Shown: in pieces, positions 55,748 through 64,000 of the stretch | Layout: every line of letters starts with the position of its first letter | How positions within the stretch are numbered: the first letter of the stretch is position 1 | Source of the DNA: Exiguobacterium sp. TNDT2 | Lineage (GTDB): Bacteria; Bacillota; Bacilli; Exiguobacteriales; Exiguobacteriaceae | DNA: 64,000 nt | Direction: 5' to 3' | Assembly (NCBI RefSeq): GCF_003331145.1 | Contig: NZ_QLVE01000030.1 | Location: 21,721 to 85,720, forward strand | Notes under the pieces: model-generated | What the model was told of the DNA's origin: nothing | Seen by the model: only the letters and a program-made list of their open reading frames with translations | Database searches by the model: none | Program-made: the position numbers and the translations under genes

Positions 55748-56119
55748 ATGGGATTATTGGATAAGTTTCAAACACATGTCCAAACGGACGATTCGCATAA
55801 AAATGAGGCGCTGCGCACACGTTACGTGGCGGCATCGCCGAGCGCCGTGCTCACATGGCTCCGCGAGCGGATTCAAGCAGAAGGTCAAACGGTTCGTCGT
55901 GTCGATGCAGACCGAGGCGAAGTGGCGTTTAACGGCGACGGGTGGGATGCGTTGGCGACAGTCATTCAAGTGGACGGCGGACGTACTGCTGTCGATTTCA
56001 CATTGAACCGTGACCAGATGCTCGGACCGGACCTCGGTCAAATCGTGACCACATATTATGAGGCGCTATCAGTTAAGTTCCCGCTCCGCGCCATCGGGAA
56101 TCAATCTGTCGAACGATAA
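55748..56119 (+). CDS. Conserved cytosolic protein of unknown function
   Basis: 123 aa from ATG 55748. Begins MGLLDKFQTHVQTDDSHKN and has ALRTRYVAASPSAVLTWL; no membrane segment or signal. Similar short proteins with a SH..P.LRTRYY-like start occur beside nrdR in Bacillus, from memory and without a named function. The frame is open to 55706 but GAGGTGG ends 4 nt before 55748. nrdR starts 12 bp on, so the two share a transcript. Confidence 0.7.
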   Translation: MGLLDKFQTHVQTDDSHKNEALRTRYVAASPSAVLTWLRERIQAEGQTVRRVDADRGEVAFNGDGWDALATVIQVDGGRTAVDFTLNRDQMLGPDLGQIVTTYYEALSVKFPLRAIGNQSVER

Positions 56120-56131
56120 GGAGGGCTGAGC

Positions 56132-56599
56132 ATGCGTTGTCCTAAATGCGATCATAATGGAACGAGAGTGCTCGACTCCCGGCCAGTACAAGATTTTTAT
56201 TCGATTCGACGCCGTCGCGAATGCGAGGAGTGCGGCTATCGTTTCACCACGTTTGAGACGGTCGAACAGACGCCGCTCATTATCGTCAAGAAAGACGGCA
56301 ATCGCGAAGAGTTCAGCCGTGAGAAAGTGCTCCGCGGCATCATACGGGCTTGTGAGAAACGCCCGGTCACGCTCGAGCAACTTGAAGGTGTCGTTACGAA
56401 AGTCGAACAACAGTTACGTGCTCTCGGTCAGTCCGAGATTCCGAGCGAACAAGTCGGGGAGCTCGTGATGAATGAATTGGCACGCGTCGATGAAGTGGCC
56501 TACGTCCGTTTCGCGTCCGTCTATCGCCAGTTCAAAGATATCTCTGTGTTCTTTAAAGAACTTGAAGATTTAATGAAGCAAGAAAAATCGACCAACTAG
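56132..56599 (+). CDS. nrdR: Transcriptional repressor NrdR
   Basis: 155 aa. Zinc ribbon with C3, C6, C31 and C34 (RCPKC...CEECGYRF) and an ATP-cone at about residues 49-139 ([14 protein letters not shown]). Senses ATP/dATP and represses ribonucleotide reductase genes. AAGGAGG precedes the ATG. In Bacillus nrdR-dnaB-dnaI is the same order; no NrdR boxes were seen in this window. Confidence 0.96.
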   Translation: MRCPKCDHNGTRVLDSRPVQDFYSIRRRRECEECGYRFTTFETVEQTPLIIVKKDGNREEFSREKVLRGIIRACEKRPVTLEQLEGVVTKVEQQLRALGQSEIPSEQVGELVMNELARVDEVAYVRFASVYRQFKDISVFFKELEDLMKQEKSTN

Positions 56600-56602
56600 A
56601 GG

Positions 56603-56626
56603 GGCGGCCTGCTGGTCGCCTTTTTT
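56603..56626 (+). terminator. Terminator after nrdR
   Basis: 7-bp stem with one G-T pair (56603-56609 / 56614-56620), loop TGCT, six T. dnaB begins 16 bp later, so read-through is likely needed or dnaB has its own start. Confidence 0.65.
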
Positions 56627-56641
56627 CAAGGGAGACCTATC

Positions 56642-58006
56642 ATGGAAAAAGAACGAATCTTGTACGGGACTGACGAACTGTTGATCATGAGCACCGGGCT
56701 CATCGATCGCGAGTCGTATCAGTCGTTGTATCACTTATATCAGCCGGTCATCGGCGTGAAGGCGCTCGCGATGTATCAGACGCTTTGGAGCGAACTGAAG
56801 CCCGGAAAGATGAAATCGAACTATATGTCGCACAGCGCGCTCTGTGAGATGCTCGACTACTCGATTAACGAGCTGACGGACTGTCTGTTCCGGCTCGAGG
56901 CGATTGGTCTCGTCCGAACGTATAAGACGAAAGACGAGCGCTTGACCCAGTACGTGTATCAACTGCGCGTCCCGCTCGCGCCGCACACGTTCTTGAACGA
57001 CGGGCTGTTGTCGAGCTTTCTCTTCTATAAAGTCGGGGAAGTCCGTTTCAAGCAGTTGCAAGGAAGATTCACGATTGACCCGTTGCCGGCCGGAATCATT
57101 GAAGTGACGAAAGACTTCAATGAAGTGTTCGACGTTAAAGGTGTGAATCACATGGCATTCACACAAAAGAACTATGAGAAGCCTGACCGTGCCAAAATTG
57201 AGATCAACTATACGTTCGATATGGAAATCGTCAAAAAGCTGACGAACTTCCCGGTCGGTTTCTTCACGAAGAAACTCGATGAGACGATCACGAAACTCGC
57301 GTACGTCTCACAAATCGATGAAGAGAAGATGGCCGAGATGCTAAAAGAATATTTTGTCCACGAGGCATACCTGCCTCTTACTGAACAAGAGAAACGCGAT
57401 GGCTGCCGTCAGATGGTGTTGCAGTTGAAGAAGAAACAGACACGACATCGGAAAGTGAAGTCTAATGAGGAAGAGAAAGAGAAAGAGAAAGAAAAAGCGG
57501 AAGTCGGTGATTTGCATGACGTTAAAGTCATGGAAGAAACGCATCCAAGTCAATACGTGGCAAAATTAAGAAAGACACCGCAACTTTCTCAGAGTGATGA
57601 ACAACTTATTATAGAAATGTTGGATTCACTCGGCCTTACACCTGAGATGATTAATGCGCTGTATTACCACATAGTCGAAGTTGAGAAAAGTACAATTAAC
57701 AGGGGTTATGTCATTTCAATTGCAACGGATTGGAAAACTAGAGGCTATACAAGCGCGAAAGAAGCGCTGGACGAAGCTAAAGCGTTAATGGATTTGAAAA
57801 ATAAAAAGAAGGAACAACAATCTAAAGTTCAGAGAACTACAGTAGGGTCTAAACGAAAATCACAAACAGAACTTCCTAAGTGGTTTGAAGAAGAGGCAAA
57901 AGAACAAAGATTATATAATAAAAAACGAAAACAGGAACTCGAAGCTTCGGTCCCAGACGATGCGGAACTCGTCAAGTTGTTGAATGAATTGAAAGAGAAA
58001 GGATGA
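56642..58006 (+). CDS. dnaB: Replication initiation/membrane attachment protein DnaB
   Basis: 454 aa. Firmicutes primosomal protein that, with DnaD and DnaI, loads the helicase at oriC; membrane-associated in B. subtilis. Two DnaB/DnaD-type domains: N-terminal winged helix about residues 1-120 and the C-terminal DDBH2 domain about residues 300-380 with SDEQLIIEMLDSLGLTPEMINAL split. A charged EEKEKEKEKAE linker at about 280-290. Bases about 57545-57940 are much lower in G+C and use AGA and ATA codons, unlike the rest of the gene. Overlaps nothing; dnaI starts 6 nt after the stop. Confidence 0.93.
   Translation: MEKERILYGTDELLIMSTGLIDRESYQSLYHLYQPVIGVKALAMYQTLWSELKPGKMKSNYMSHSALCEMLDYSINELTDCLFRLEAIGLVRTYKTKDERLTQYVYQLRVPLAPHTFLNDGLLSSFLFYKVGEVRFKQLQGRFTIDPLPAGIIEVTKDFNEVFDVKGVNHMAFTQKNYEKPDRAKIEINYTFDMEIVKKLTNFPVGFFTKKLDETITKLAYVSQIDEEKMAEMLKEYFVHEAYLPLTEQEKRDGCRQMVLQLKKKQTRHRKVKSNEEEKEKEKEKAEVGDLHDVKVMEETHPSQYVAKLRKTPQLSQSDEQLIIEMLDSLGLTPEMINALYYHIVEVEKSTINRGYVISIATDWKTRGYTSAKEALDEAKALMDLKNKKKEQQSKVQRTTVGSKRKSQTELPKWFEEEAKEQRLYNKKRKQELEASVPDDAELVKLLNELKEKG
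57545..57940 (+). other. Low-GC patch in dnaB
   Basis: Counted by 60-base lines, 57601-57720 and 57841-57900 have 33-38% G+C against 50-57% earlier in the gene. Four AGA codons and several ATA codons occur here; the neighbours use CGN and ATC/ATT. Confidence 0.6.
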
Positions 58007-58011
58007 GGGAC

Positions 58012-58926
58012 ATGGAACGTATCAATCAAACGCTCGCCCAAATGATGAACCGAAAAGAAGTGCGTGATGCGTACGAATCGATCCGTCGGCGTACCCTCGA
58101 ACATCCAGAAGTCGTTGCTTTTTTACGATTGCACCCAGAATTAGATGAAAAATCGATAGAAATCGGTTTTACAAAACTCAGTGAATATGCTGAACAGATG
58201 AATGGTAAGCAATTAATTGATGAGAAAGCTGTTATACCTGGGCATCAACCGGTTTTATACGTTGATCGAGGTCAAATATCAATTCGATATGAAGAGACTA
58301 TCAAGCATCGTCAAGATCGACGACAAAAAGAAGCGGAACATAAATTCAAAAGTTTATTTTTGCCTGAGGAAGTGCGCGAAGCTAAAATGACGTCATTCGA
58401 TTGGTCAGATGATGCTCGTAAGATTGCGTTTCGTGAAGCTTCGAAGTTTTTATCAGGTATTAAACACAATATAAAAGTAAATGGTCTATATTTATACGGA
58501 AGTTTTGGAGGCGGTAAAACATATCTTTTGGCAGCGATTGCTAACGAATTAAAGCAAGCGGATGTTGAAACTATTCTCGTTCATGCTCCGGGCTTTGTTT
58601 CAGAAGCAAAACGAAAAATACGGGCGGACTCGTTCGATTCATTTTTAATGTCATTTCAAAATGTCCCGGTCTTGTTAATCGATGACATCGGAGCCGAGGC
58701 AATCAGTCCGTGGGTACGGGACGAACTGTTCGGAATCATCTTACAATATCGCATGATGCATCGCTTGCCGACGCTTTATAGTTCAAACTTTGATATTGAG
58801 GAACTGGCTTTGCACTTTTCGTTAGATGGTTCGCCGCAGAACAAAATGAAGGCAGAGCGGCTCATGCAGCGCATCTCGACGACGACGACGCAAATCGAGT
58901 TAAAAGGTGAGAATCGCCGGCGGTAA
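58012..58926 (+). CDS. dnaI: Primosomal helicase loader DnaI
   Basis: 304 aa. AAA+ ATPase that loads the replicative helicase. N-terminal helicase-binding domain about residues 1-130, Walker A GSFGGGKT at 163-170, Walker B VLLIDD ending at D224-D225, and sensor region SSNFDIEEL. ATG 58012 chosen: the ATG at 58003 overlaps the dnaB stop (ATGA) and abuts the AAAGG at 57998-58002, which is 9 nt from 58012. Bases about 58115-58680 (residues 35-222) are low G+C. In B. subtilis ytxC follows; here thrS follows. Confidence 0.94.
   Translation: MERINQTLAQMMNRKEVRDAYESIRRRTLEHPEVVAFLRLHPELDEKSIEIGFTKLSEYAEQMNGKQLIDEKAVIPGHQPVLYVDRGQISIRYEETIKHRQDRRQKEAEHKFKSLFLPEEVREAKMTSFDWSDDARKIAFREASKFLSGIKHNIKVNGLYLYGSFGGGKTYLLAAIANELKQADVETILVHAPGFVSEAKRKIRADSFDSFLMSFQNVPVLLIDDIGAEAISPWVRDELFGIILQYRMMHRLPTLYSSNFDIEELALHFSLDGSPQNKMKAERLMQRISTTTTQIELKGENRRR
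58115..58680 (+). other. Low-GC patch in dnaI
   Basis: 58441-58500 has 25% G+C by count, 58201-58260 37% and 58561-58620 38%, against 57% at 58681-58740. Five ATA codons. Ends sharply at the Walker B segment. Confidence 0.6.
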
Positions 58927-58931
58927 AAGGA

Positions 58932-58960
58932 TTGTATTTCTGGAACGAGTTGACTATACT
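58932..58960 (+). promoter_or_regulatory. Sigma-A promoter for the thrS leader
   Basis: TTGTAT (58932-58937), 17-bp spacer, TATACT (58955-58960); begins directly after the dnaI stop. Confidence 0.65.
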
Positions 58961-58966
58961 AATAAG

Positions 58967-59203
58967 CATATAACCGATGCATGGAAGAGGACATGAGACG
59001 TCGTAACGGGTTTCAAAGCGAGGGAAGGCTGGTGAGAGCTTCCTAAACACGCCGATCGCCTTACTCCCTCAGAGCACCGTACGGGTCAATCGTGCGGCGA
59101 TTCACACTCGTTATCGTGTGTTCGAGCCAAGCGGATCGCTTGGGAACGAGGGTGGTACCACGAGAATCAAAGCTCGTCCCTTTTATAGGGATGGGCTTTT
59201 TTT
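58967..59203 (+). promoter_or_regulatory. T-box leader (threonine) of thrS
   Basis: The T-box AGGGTGGTACCACG is at 59149-59162, followed by a 12-bp terminator stem (59170-59181 / 59187-59198) and T run. The stem I region contains CTGGTGAGAGC (about 59029) and a candidate specifier ACC at 59076-59078, followed by G, matching threonine. Fills the 312-bp gap before thrS. Confidence 0.88.
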
Positions 59204-59238
59204 ATTTATTTTCAGATGTAGAGAGGGGAAGTTGACAC

Positions 59239-61176
59239 ATGATTCAATTAACATTTCCAGATGGGGCCGTCAAAGAGTTTGAGGCCGGCATCACAGCAGA
59301 AGAAGTAGCGGGTTCGATTAGCCCGGGACTCCGCAAAAAAGCAATCGCCGCCAAAATCGACGGCGAGATGATCGATTATCGCCGTCCGATTGAACACGAC
59401 GGTAACATCGAGCTCGTCATGCCTGACTCAGAAGACGGCATCGATTTGATGCGCCACTCGTCAGCCCACTTGATGGCTCAAGCCATCAAGCGCTTATACG
59501 GGGAAGAAGGCAACATCTACCTCGGAATCGGACCGACGATCGAGAACGGGTTCTATTACGACATCGAGATGGACCGCCGCATCAACGAGGAGGACCTTCC
59601 AGAAATCGAGAAGATGATGAAACGAATCGTCGACGAGAACTTGGACATCACACGCGAAGTCGTCTCGCGCGACGAAGCGCTCGAGCGCTACAAACAGCTC
59701 GGGGACCCGCTCAAAATCGAATTGATTGAAGACATCCCGGCGAGCGAGACGCTCACGATTTACCATCAAGGCGAATTTTTCGACTTGTGCCGTGGGCCGC
59801 ACGTCCCGTCGACATCGAAATTGAAAGTGTTCAAGTTGATGAGCGTGGCCGGTGCTTACTGGCGCGGCGACTCGGACAATAAGATGCTGCAACGGATTTA
59901 CGGGACGGCGTTCGCGACGAAAGAACAACTCGCGGAACATTTACGTCTGTTAGAAGAAGCGAAAGAGCGCGACCATCGCAAACTCGGGAAAGAGCTCGAC
60001 CTCTTCTTCGTATCGCAAGAAGTTGGTCAAGGCTTGCCGATGTGGCTCCCGAAAGGCGCCTCGATTCGTCGTACGGTCGAGCGCTATATTGTCGACAAAG
60101 AGCTCGAGCTCGGCTATCAGCACGTCTACACACCGGTCCTCGGTTCGGTCGACTTGTATAAGACATCGGGGCACTGGGATCACTATCAAGACGACATGTT
60201 CCCGAAAATGGAGATGGACAACGAAGAACTCGTCCTTCGTCCGATGAACTGTCCGCACCACATGACGATCTATAAACATGAGCCGCGCTCATACCGCGAA
60301 CTCCCGCTTCGTATCGCCGAGCTCGGCGGTATGCACCGTTACGAGATGTCAGGTGCGCTCACAGGCCTTCAACGCGTCCGTTACATGGTGTTGAACGATG
60401 GGCACACGTTCGTCACACCGGAACAGATGAAGCAAGAGTTCAAAGATATCGTCCACTTGATTCAAGAAGTGTACGCCGACTTCGGCATTAAAGACTATCG
60501 TTTCCGCTTGTCGTACCGTGATCCGGCCGACAAAGAGAAATACTTTGACAACGACGCAATTTGGGAAACAGCCCAACGCCAGTTGAAAGAGACGATGGAT
60601 GAGCTCGGTCTCCCATATTTCGAAGCCGAAGGTGAAGCGGCCTTCTACGGACCGAAACTCGACGTCCAAGTCCGGACGGCACTTGGGAAAGAAGAGACGT
60701 TGTCGACGGTCCAACTCGACTTCTTGCTCCCAGAGCGGTTCGACTTGACGTACACAGGACCAGACGGCAAAGACCATCGCCCGATCGTCCTTCACCGTGG
60801 GGTCGTTTCGACGATGGAGCGTTTCGTCGCCTACTTGATTGAAGAATATAAAGGCGCGTTCCCGACATGGCTCGCACCGGTCCAAGTCAAATTGATCCCG
60901 GTCTCACACGTCCACGACGAATACGTCGCGGAAGTGAAGGCAGAACTCGTCAAACGCGGTGTCCGTGTCGAAACGGACCTTCGTGACGAGAAACTCGGCT
61001 ACAAGATTCGGGAAGCACAGATGAAGAAAATCCCGATGACGCTCGTCCTCGGTGATAAAGAACGCGATGAGCGTGCGGTCAACATCCGCCGCTACGGACA
61101 ACAAGAACAAGTATCGGCCACGCTCGATGAATTCTTATCGTCACTCACAGAAGAAATCGCAAACCGTTCACGTTAA
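59239..61176 (+). CDS. thrS: Threonyl-tRNA synthetase
   Basis: 645 aa, full length. TGS domain residues 1-62, editing (SAD) domain with [15 protein letters not shown] (about 74-88) and CRGPHVPST with the zinc-type Cys, class II core with MNCPHHM, and [14 protein letters not shown], and C-terminal anticodon-binding domain about 540-645. Charges tRNA-Thr and edits serine. GAGGGGAAG precedes the ATG. Controlled by the upstream T-box. Confidence 0.97.
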   Translation: MIQLTFPDGAVKEFEAGITAEEVAGSISPGLRKKAIAAKIDGEMIDYRRPIEHDGNIELVMPDSEDGIDLMRHSSAHLMAQAIKRLYGEEGNIYLGIGPTIENGFYYDIEMDRRINEEDLPEIEKMMKRIVDENLDITREVVSRDEALERYKQLGDPLKIELIEDIPASETLTIYHQGEFFDLCRGPHVPSTSKLKVFKLMSVAGAYWRGDSDNKMLQRIYGTAFATKEQLAEHLRLLEEAKERDHRKLGKELDLFFVSQEVGQGLPMWLPKGASIRRTVERYIVDKELELGYQHVYTPVLGSVDLYKTSGHWDHYQDDMFPKMEMDNEELVLRPMNCPHHMTIYKHEPRSYRELPLRIAELGGMHRYEMSGALTGLQRVRYMVLNDGHTFVTPEQMKQEFKDIVHLIQEVYADFGIKDYRFRLSYRDPADKEKYFDNDAIWETAQRQLKETMDELGLPYFEAEGEAAFYGPKLDVQVRTALGKEETLSTVQLDFLLPERFDLTYTGPDGKDHRPIVLHRGVVSTMERFVAYLIEEYKGAFPTWLAPVQVKLIPVSHVHDEYVAEVKAELVKRGVRVETDLRDEKLGYKIREAQMKKIPMTLVLGDKERDERAVNIRRYGQQEQVSATLDEFLSSLTEEIANRSR

Positions 61177-61181
61177 TCGGT

Positions 61182-61214
61182 CGACCATCCTTCACCGGAA
61201 GGGTGGTCGTTTTT
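61182..61214 (+). terminator. Terminator after thrS
   Basis: 11-bp perfect stem (61182-61192 / 61199-61209), loop CACCGG, five T. Confidence 0.8.
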
Positions 61215-61279
61215 CGGTCTTGAGACGGATGCGAAAGACTTCACCAAACACGTATGGTAGAAGAAAGGAGTGATTCATC

Positions 61280-62152
61280 TTGAATTATATGAAACCATTA
61301 GTGGCGCTCACGATCGGTTCGGTTGTCGCGACAAGCATGATTCCAAAAGTAAACGCAGAAGCCATCGTCGATGACACGATCGTCACACTCGGTGAGTCGT
61401 TATCGGCGAGCCAACGGGACTGGGTGCTCGAACGGGTCGAGGCACCGGCGGGGATTGAACCGATCATCACGACCGCGGCTGATGAAGATAAATATTTAGG
61501 GGACGCCGTTCCGCAAGCGCAGCGCGGCGGGGGCATGTATTCATCAGCCCGCATCAAACTGACCGACGGGACCGGACTCGATATCAAAACAGAGAATGTC
61601 ACATGGGTGACCGAAGATATGTATGCGAATGCTCTCGTGACGGCAGGCGTCACGGATGCCGATATTTATATCACGTCGCCGATTCGCGTCACCGGGACGT
61701 CGGCGTTGACGGGTATCATGAAAGCCTACGATCAGACGGCCGCGGAGACAGGCATTCAATTGAGCGAGGAACGGAAAGACTTGGCGCAAGAAGAACTCGC
61801 GGTCACATCTGAAATCGGGAAGACGGTCGGTCAAGAGGACGTGGCCGGACTGATGAACGAAATCAAAGCGGAAATTGCGAACAAGGCACCGGAGACGAAT
61901 ATCGAGATTCGCGATATCGTCATCCAAGTGCTGAATCAAAACAATGTCCAACTGTCTGATACGCAGTTGACGCAATTGACGACGTTGTTCGAGAACATGC
62001 AACAGGCAAACCTCGACTGGGGTGCGATCAGCAACGGATTGCAAGGGGCAGGTCAAAACGTTCAGGCGTTCCTCGAGACCGAAGAAGTGCAAGGTTTCTT
62101 CGCGCGTTTGTTTGAAGCGCTCAGCAACTTCTTCAAGTCGTTGACGAATTGA
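61280..62152 (+). CDS. Secreted DUF1002 protein (YpuA-like)
   Basis: 290 aa. Signal peptide: PLVALTIGSVVATSM hydrophobic core, likely cut after VNAEA near residue 27. The rest is the DUF1002 domain known from B. subtilis YpuA, with VTLGESLSASQRDWVLER and GGGMYSSARIKLTDGTGL, and a helical C-terminus. Function unknown. The start appears to be TTG 61280, 9 nt after AAAGGAG; the ATG at 61289 has a gap of 18. Same strand as thrS but behind a terminator. Confidence 0.85.
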   Translation: MNYMKPLVALTIGSVVATSMIPKVNAEAIVDDTIVTLGESLSASQRDWVLERVEAPAGIEPIITTAADEDKYLGDAVPQAQRGGGMYSSARIKLTDGTGLDIKTENVTWVTEDMYANALVTAGVTDADIYITSPIRVTGTSALTGIMKAYDQTAAETGIQLSEERKDLAQEELAVTSEIGKTVGQEDVAGLMNEIKAEIANKAPETNIEIRDIVIQVLNQNNVQLSDTQLTQLTTLFENMQQANLDWGAISNGLQGAGQNVQAFLETEEVQGFFARLFEALSNFFKSLTN

Positions 62153-62173
62153 ACGGCTTTGCGTATATGACAA

Positions 62174-62213
62174 ATGGTATTGAAAAAGGGCCTCGGCCCT
62201 TTTTCAATACCAT
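62174..62213. terminator. Bidirectional terminator, long perfect stem
   Basis: 19-bp perfect inverted repeat (62174-62192 / 62195-62213) containing AAAAAGGGCC/GGCCCTTTTT. It runs into the end of the following minus-strand gene. Confidence 0.85.
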
Positions 62214-62413
62214 CGTTTATGGATATAGTCGCGAGCCGACTCGTGGTCGTCCACAATCTTCAATGTGATTCGATTCATCTCTTCTAAAAGGTCCGTCAAT
62301 ACCGCTTCGAGCTTGGCATCACTCACCTCGTGGTGGCGCATCGTCTCTTGTACGATGTGTTTGATTTGGTCGTGATAATCATGGTCGTCTTTCACTTGCT
62401 GTCTCCAAGACAC
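62204..62413 (-). CDS. Small hypothetical protein
   Basis: 69 aa, MSWRQQVKDDHDYHDQIKHI at the start; acidic, His-rich, predicted helical, no membrane segment. Start is GTG with AAGGAGGG 7 nt upstream, a strong signal that makes the gene credible. Unknown family. It is convergent with the DUF1002 gene and divergent from the infC operon. Confidence 0.65.
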   Translation of the reverse strand: MSWRQQVKDDHDYHDQIKHIVQETMRHHEVSDAKLEAVLTDLLEEMNRITLKIVDDHESARDYIHKRWY

Positions 62414-62523
62414 GGCCCATCCCTCCTTTTTTATTTTATTCCCTCGGAAAAGGTATTGCGAAACAGCGAAATGACTGTTATCATCATAAAAGTGTGAGCT
62501 ACCAATTATTCATGCGCGAATTC

Positions 62524-62553
62524 TTGACATCTTAATCCTATTGGTGTTAAGAT
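62524..62553 (+). promoter_or_regulatory. Sigma-A promoter for the infC operon
   Basis: TTGACA (62524-62529), 18-bp spacer, TAAGAT (62548-62553). Confidence 0.65.
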
Positions 62554-62559
62554 GACATA

Positions 62560-62708
62560 GTGATTAAATACAACAAAGCAGAAGCGCCCGCTTCTCACCT
62601 CGTCCGAACAGATTCGGTCAGGTCCATCATGTACGTGAAGCAGTCGAGCCTTGGTCTCTGCTGACTCCGAAATGATGTGTGGGCGGGAAACTGCCGACGC
62701 TTTTTTTA
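62560..62708 (+). promoter_or_regulatory. L20-type leader of infC-rpmI-rplT
   Basis: Contains GAAGCGCCCGCTTCTCACCT (62581-62600) and GTGGGCGGGAAACTGCCGACGC (62679-62700, shown here only as a region) then seven T, the layout of the Bacillus L20 leader. GCCCGC at 62586-62591 can pair long-range with GTGGGC at 62679-62684, forming the alternative structure. L20 binding is thought to promote termination ahead of infC. Confidence 0.8.
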
Positions 62709-62766
62709 TTGCCATGTTGTCTTATCAATCTAAAACTCGTGCAACCGCACGATGGAGGTGCTAACC

Positions 62767-63282
62767 ATTAGCAAAGAGCTCTTTATCAACGAAAACATTC
62801 GTGCCCGTGAAGTTCGCTTAATTGGAGCGGACGGTGCACAACTCGGTGTGCAATCGCGTAATGAAGCATTACGTTTAGCAGAAGAGGCTGAACTCGATCT
62901 CGTCTTGGTCGCCGACAAAGCTAACCCACCGGTCGCTAAAATTATGGACTATGGAAAATACCGTTTCGAACTCCAGAAAAAGGAGAAAGAAGCGCGTAAA
63001 AACCAAAAAGTCATCCAATTGAAAGAAGTGCGCCTCAGCCCGACAATCGAGGAAAACGATTTCCAAACGAAATTGCGTAACGCTCGCAAATTCCTTGAAA
63101 ATGGTAACAAAGTGAAAGCGTCGATCCGTTTCCGCGGACGCGCCATCACACACTCGGAAATCGGCCGACGCGTCATGGAAAAATTGGCGGCGGAATGTGC
63201 CGACTTGGCAACAGTTGAGCAAAAGCCGAAGATGGAAGGACGCAGCATGTTCTTAGTGCTGGCTCCGAAGAAAGAAGATTAA
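62767..63282 (+). CDS. infC: Translation initiation factor IF-3, AUU start
   Basis: 171 aa from ATT 62767. IF-3 prevents 70S association and checks the start codon. N-domain [19 protein letters not shown], linker rich in K/R, C-domain with KEVRLSPTI and MLAPKKED. GGAGGTG (62754-62760) is 6 nt from the ATT, whereas the ATG at 62752 lies on top of the Shine-Dalgarno, so the rare AUU is the start. This is the classic autoregulated infC start, as in E. coli and Geobacillus. First gene of infC-rpmI-rplT. Confidence 0.94.
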   Translation: MSKELFINENIRAREVRLIGADGAQLGVQSRNEALRLAEEAELDLVLVADKANPPVAKIMDYGKYRFELQKKEKEARKNQKVIQLKEVRLSPTIEENDFQTKLRNARKFLENGNKVKASIRFRGRAITHSEIGRRVMEKLAAECADLATVEQKPKMEGRSMFLVLAPKKED

Positions 63283-63312
63283 TCATCGAGTCATAGTGGG
63301 GAGGAAATACTC

Positions 63313-63507
63313 ATGCCGAAAATGAAATCGCACCGTGGTGCTTCTAAACGTTTCAAACGTACTGCATCAGGTAAACTCAAGCGTTCACACGCTTACACAA
63401 GTCACTTGTTTGGTAACAAATCGACGAAAGCGAAACGTAAGCTCCGTAAAGGTGCTATCGTATCAGCTGGAGACTTCAAACGCATTCGCAACATGATCGC
63501 GAAGTAA
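63313..63507 (+). CDS. rpmI: 50S ribosomal protein L35
   Basis: 64 aa. [19 protein letters not shown] and [16 protein letters not shown] are the L35 signatures. AGTGGGGAGG precedes the ATG. Second gene of the operon, 30 bp after infC. Confidence 0.97.
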   Translation: MPKMKSHRGASKRFKRTASGKLKRSHAYTSHLFGNKSTKAKRKLRKGAIVSAGDFKRIRNMIAK

Positions 63508-63535
63508 TACAGAAAGAATTTAGGAGGGAAACCAT

Positions 63536-63895
63536 ATGCCACGCGTAAAAGGCGGTTATACGACTCGTCAACGTCGTAAAAAGCAAATCAAGCTTGCCAA
63601 AGGTTATTTTGGCTCGAAACACATTCTATTTAAAGTAGCAAAACAACAAGTCATGAAGTCACTCATGTACGCTTATCGTGACCGTCGTCAAAAGAAACGT
63701 GATTTCCGTCGTCTTTGGATCACACGTATCAATGCGGCAGCACGCACAAACGGTCTTTCATACAGCCGTATGATGCACGGCCTCAAGCTCGCAGGGATCG
63801 ATATCAACCGTAAGATGCTTGCTGAGCTTGCTGTGACAGATGCACAGGCATTCGCGTCACTTGCTGATACAGCTAAATCAAAATTGAACGCGTAA
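63536..63895 (+). CDS. rplT: 50S ribosomal protein L20
   Basis: 119 aa, the usual length. Begins [16 protein letters not shown], with AKGYFGSKH and [14 protein letters not shown]. Binds 23S rRNA early in assembly and represses the operon through the leader. AGGAGGG lies before the ATG. A terminator follows. Confidence 0.97.
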   Translation: MPRVKGGYTTRQRRKKQIKLAKGYFGSKHILFKVAKQQVMKSLMYAYRDRRQKKRDFRRLWITRINAAARTNGLSYSRMMHGLKLAGIDINRKMLAELAVTDAQAFASLADTAKSKLNA

Positions 63896-63908
63896 TCGTT
63901 CAATCGAC

Positions 63909-63944
63909 AGCGCCGAGACCTTATCTCGGCGCTTTCTTTTTTCT
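63909..63944 (+). terminator. Terminator after rplT
   Basis: 9-bp perfect stem (63909-63917 / 63925-63933), 7-base loop, T-rich tail. Nothing further is recognisable from 63945 to the right edge. Confidence 0.85.
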
Positions 63945-64000
63945 GATTTATTCCGTGAACTACTCACCACTTGCTTGCTTCGCAACCTGAAGTGGGAGCT

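Overview
The window is one uninterrupted stretch of chromosomal core genes from a low-to-medium G+C Gram-positive bacterium of the order Bacillales. Gene order follows the Bacillus subtilis block ytpR-sftA-murC ... infC-rpmI-rplT almost step by step. The genes that flank sporulation functions in Bacillus are missing, base composition is near 50% G+C, and translated proteins resemble the Exiguobacterium lineage. My inference is a non-sporulating Exiguobacterium-like organism; no rRNA is present to confirm this. There are no tRNA or rRNA genes, insertion sequences, prophage genes or CRISPR arrays.

Layout. 1-5.9 kb: the end of ytpR, a truncated SftA-like protein lacking its motor, murC, dps, an M29 aminopeptidase and ytxGH. 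5.9-12.6 kb: aroA, ccpA, acuCBA (minus strand) and divergent acsA, which together control and use acetate. 12.6-18.8 kb: a class A penicillin-binding protein, tyrS with a T-box leader, a small alarmone synthetase, rpsD with a long leader, and free-methionine sulfoxide reductase. 18.9-26.3 kb: ezrA, an amidohydrolase, NAD kinase, tpx, ytxK and ackA. 26.3-33.6 kb: a secreted 3D-domain wall protein, a universal stress protein, an SDR-like protein lacking its catalytic residues, a phosphoesterase, an M24 peptidase, ytoI, ytpI and nrnA. 33.7-46.4 kb: dnaE, a GntR regulator with accDA, pfkA-pyk, ytwI, and citZ-icd-mdh. 46.6-53.3 kb: phoPR, polA, mutM and coaE. 53.3-58.9 kb: an M50-like pseudoprotease, gapB, speD with a structured leader, nrdR and dnaBI. 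59-64 kb: thrS with a T-box, a DUF1002 protein, and infC-rpmI-rplT behind an L20-type leader.

The genes form a central-metabolism hub: glycolysis (pfkA, pyk), malonyl-CoA synthesis (accDA), the oxidative arm of the TCA cycle (citZ, icd, mdh), acetate overflow and re-use (ackA, acsA and its acetylation switch acuABC), gluconeogenesis (gapB) and the carbon catabolite regulator CcpA. Sites resembling cre lie at acuA, citZ and gapB, and a weaker one lies before ccpA. Replication and repair (dnaE, polA, mutM, dnaBI, nrdR), envelope and division (murC, PBP, ezrA, 3D protein) and translation (tyrS, thrS, rpsD, infC operon) make up the rest.

The least ordinary items are: the motorless SftA homologue; a multi-hairpin leader before speD that I do not recognise; a GntR regulator with a shortened effector domain and a TGGT-N3-ACCA operator at its own promoter; the HQFGH pseudoprotease; the SDR without Ser/Tyr; low-GC mosaic patches inside dnaB and dnaI; and infC starting at AUU. 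Nothing seen amounts to a novel multi-gene defence or mobile system.
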